A DNA stretch of 55,193 nucleotides, from the NCBI GenBank assembly GCA_002717285.1, contig PBDF01000005.1, positions 16,303-71,495 of the forward strand. Direction: 5' to 3'. Shown here piece after piece: positions 54,568-55,193 of this stretch (its first letter is position 1; each line of letters opens with the position of its first letter). The translations under genes were made by a program, and so were the position numbers. The notes under the pieces are model-generated. The model had not been told where the DNA came from, did not search any database, and saw nothing but the letters and a program-made list of their open reading frames with translations. This DNA is from Magnetovibrio sp. (GTDB taxonomy: Bacteria; Pseudomonadota; Alphaproteobacteria; Rhodospirillales_A; JABHCV01).

Positions 54568-54781
54568 ACTCTTACTTTTTTGTTAAATCATTGAATAAAA
54601 ACACTTTTCTTCAAATTCTCATTTTTAATAATTTAATTAAAGCTTTTACTAGGCATTTTTTTCATAGTTGAGTGGTAATTATGTGCCGATAACTTCCTAC
54701 CGAAACGAAAAATACTTAACCAAATCAAGGTGCCTAACTTCAAACCATTTCAAAATTTTATCGATTTACTACCAATTAATC

Positions 54782-54815
54782 AAAAAAAATGGGTGGGACT
54801 ATATCCCACCCATTT
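54782..54815 (-). terminator. Terminator after flagellin copy 2
   Basis: On the minus strand AAATGGGTGGGA pairs with TCCCACCCATTT around a short loop, followed by a run of T. It is a near copy of the terminator after fliC copy 1. Confidence 0.9.
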
Positions 54816-54837
54816 CTTCATTTTAGGCTTCTTAACT

Positions 54838-55193
54838 TTACCTGAATAGTGCCAAGACACTATTTTGTACTTGGTTAGCAAAGGTCAAAGAAGAGGTACC
54901 CAGAGACTGTCTTGTCTGCAAGGCCAGCAAGTTAGCTGACTCTTCTTCAAGGCTTGCATTCACTAGAAGACCGGCACCCGCTTCGAGGGTTTCAATAATT
55001 TCTCCGGTAAAGTCTTCACGCACGTTCAATAGACCAAGGTCAGCACTAAAACCAGAAGCTGTGGTCCGCAAAGTAGAAAGCGCGGTTGAAGCTTCAGTTA
55101 TTGACGTGTCTATGTTTGACGCTGTTGACCACGACACCGTCGCAGCACTAAAACCTAGCCCCGTCACATTCAATGTTGATGACGAGATAACAA
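54838..55193 (-). CDS. Flagellin copy 2, C-terminal part (runs off the window)
   Basis: The frame ending at 54838 encodes a flagellin C-terminus: TASGFSADLGLLNVREDFTGEIIETLEAGAGLLVNASLEEESANLLALQTRQSLGTSSLTFANQVQNSVLALFR. The coding sequence is open through position 55193, so the start lies outside the window. It is highly similar to copy 1: 54896-54996 equals 53182-53282, and 55112-55193 equals 53398-53479 base for base, while the stretch between differs. This tandem duplication with partial homogenisation is typical of flagellin genes. Confidence 0.95.
   Translation of the reverse strand, partial: VISSSTLNVTGLGFSAATVSWSTASNIDTSITEASTALSTLRTTASGFSADLGLLNVREDFTGEIIETLEAGAGLLVNASLEEESANLLALQTRQSLGTSSLTFANQVQNSVLALFR

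Larger units (their letters stand above)
54276..54781. other. Intergenic region between the two flagellin genes
   Basis: Beyond the promoter, repeat and hairpin listed separately, this AT-rich region shows no gene. It ends at the terminator of flagellin copy 2. Confidence 0.6.

Overview
The window is about 55 kb of AT-rich alphaproteobacterial chromosome. The gene order alaS-recA-cckA-flhB, FliX, FlaF/FlbT and sigma-54 flagellar promoters point to a Rhodospirillales-like, possibly marine, bacterium; this is inferred from gene content and order, not from a database match. Nearly everything concerns the flagellum, with two embedded accessory cassettes: a selenoneine pathway and a sugar pathway that probably supplies a flagellin glycosyltransferase.

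Layout. 1-4.5 kb (minus): alaS 5' end, recA with a candidate LexA box, and cckA. 4.6-7.9 kb (minus): flhB-fliR-fliQ-fliE-flgC-flgB. 8.2-12.4 kb (plus): an FlhB C-terminal-like protein, a small ORF interrupted by an in-frame TGA, fliO, fliP and a TPR-sulfotransferase. 12.7-18.2 kb: selenoneine cassette with a flavoprotein-SelD fusion (SenC function), senB on the opposite strand, senA and egtD. 18.2-26.5 kb (minus): large TPR/AMIN-like protein, MotB, a MotB-like protein lacking the proton-binding Asp, MotE-like protein, DUF6468 protein, fliM and fliL. 26.8-30.2 kb (plus): flgF-flgG-flgA-flgH. 30.3-31.3 kb (minus): a DksA-like protein and fliX. 31.6-40.4 kb (plus): flgE, then flgI-flgJ-flgN-flgK-flgL. 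40.7 kb: a small orphan gene. 41.3-49.9 kb (plus): nine-gene nonulosonic-acid-like sugar operon. 49.9-55.2 kb (minus): FlmG-like TPR glycosyltransferase, flaF, flbT, one complete flagellin and the 3' part of a second.

How it fits together. The early export and rod genes lie in operons whose upstream regions hold CtrA-like half-matches, consistent with CckA nearby. flgF, flgE, flgI and fliC each have a good -24/-12 sigma-54 promoter. The first three also share a GGCAA-N3-CT(G/T)C element 100-108 bp upstream, a candidate FlbD (ftr-like) enhancer. The flagellin mRNA has a predicted leader of about 265 nt with a hairpin over its ribosome binding site, and flbT and flaF lie just downstream. The sugar operon converges on the FlmG-like gene, which suggests that its nucleotide sugar is used on flagellin.

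Most notable: the complete selenoneine cassette with its head-to-head senB/senA starts; the unusual sugar operon (radical SAM, NeuB without a SAF domain, HAD-methyltransferase fusion, class III aminotransferase, VOC, TIM barrel, two SDRs); two TPR-fused modifying enzymes with similar N-termini; modules shared by FlgE and FlgL; the shared enhancer element; the flagellin leader; and the in-frame TGA.
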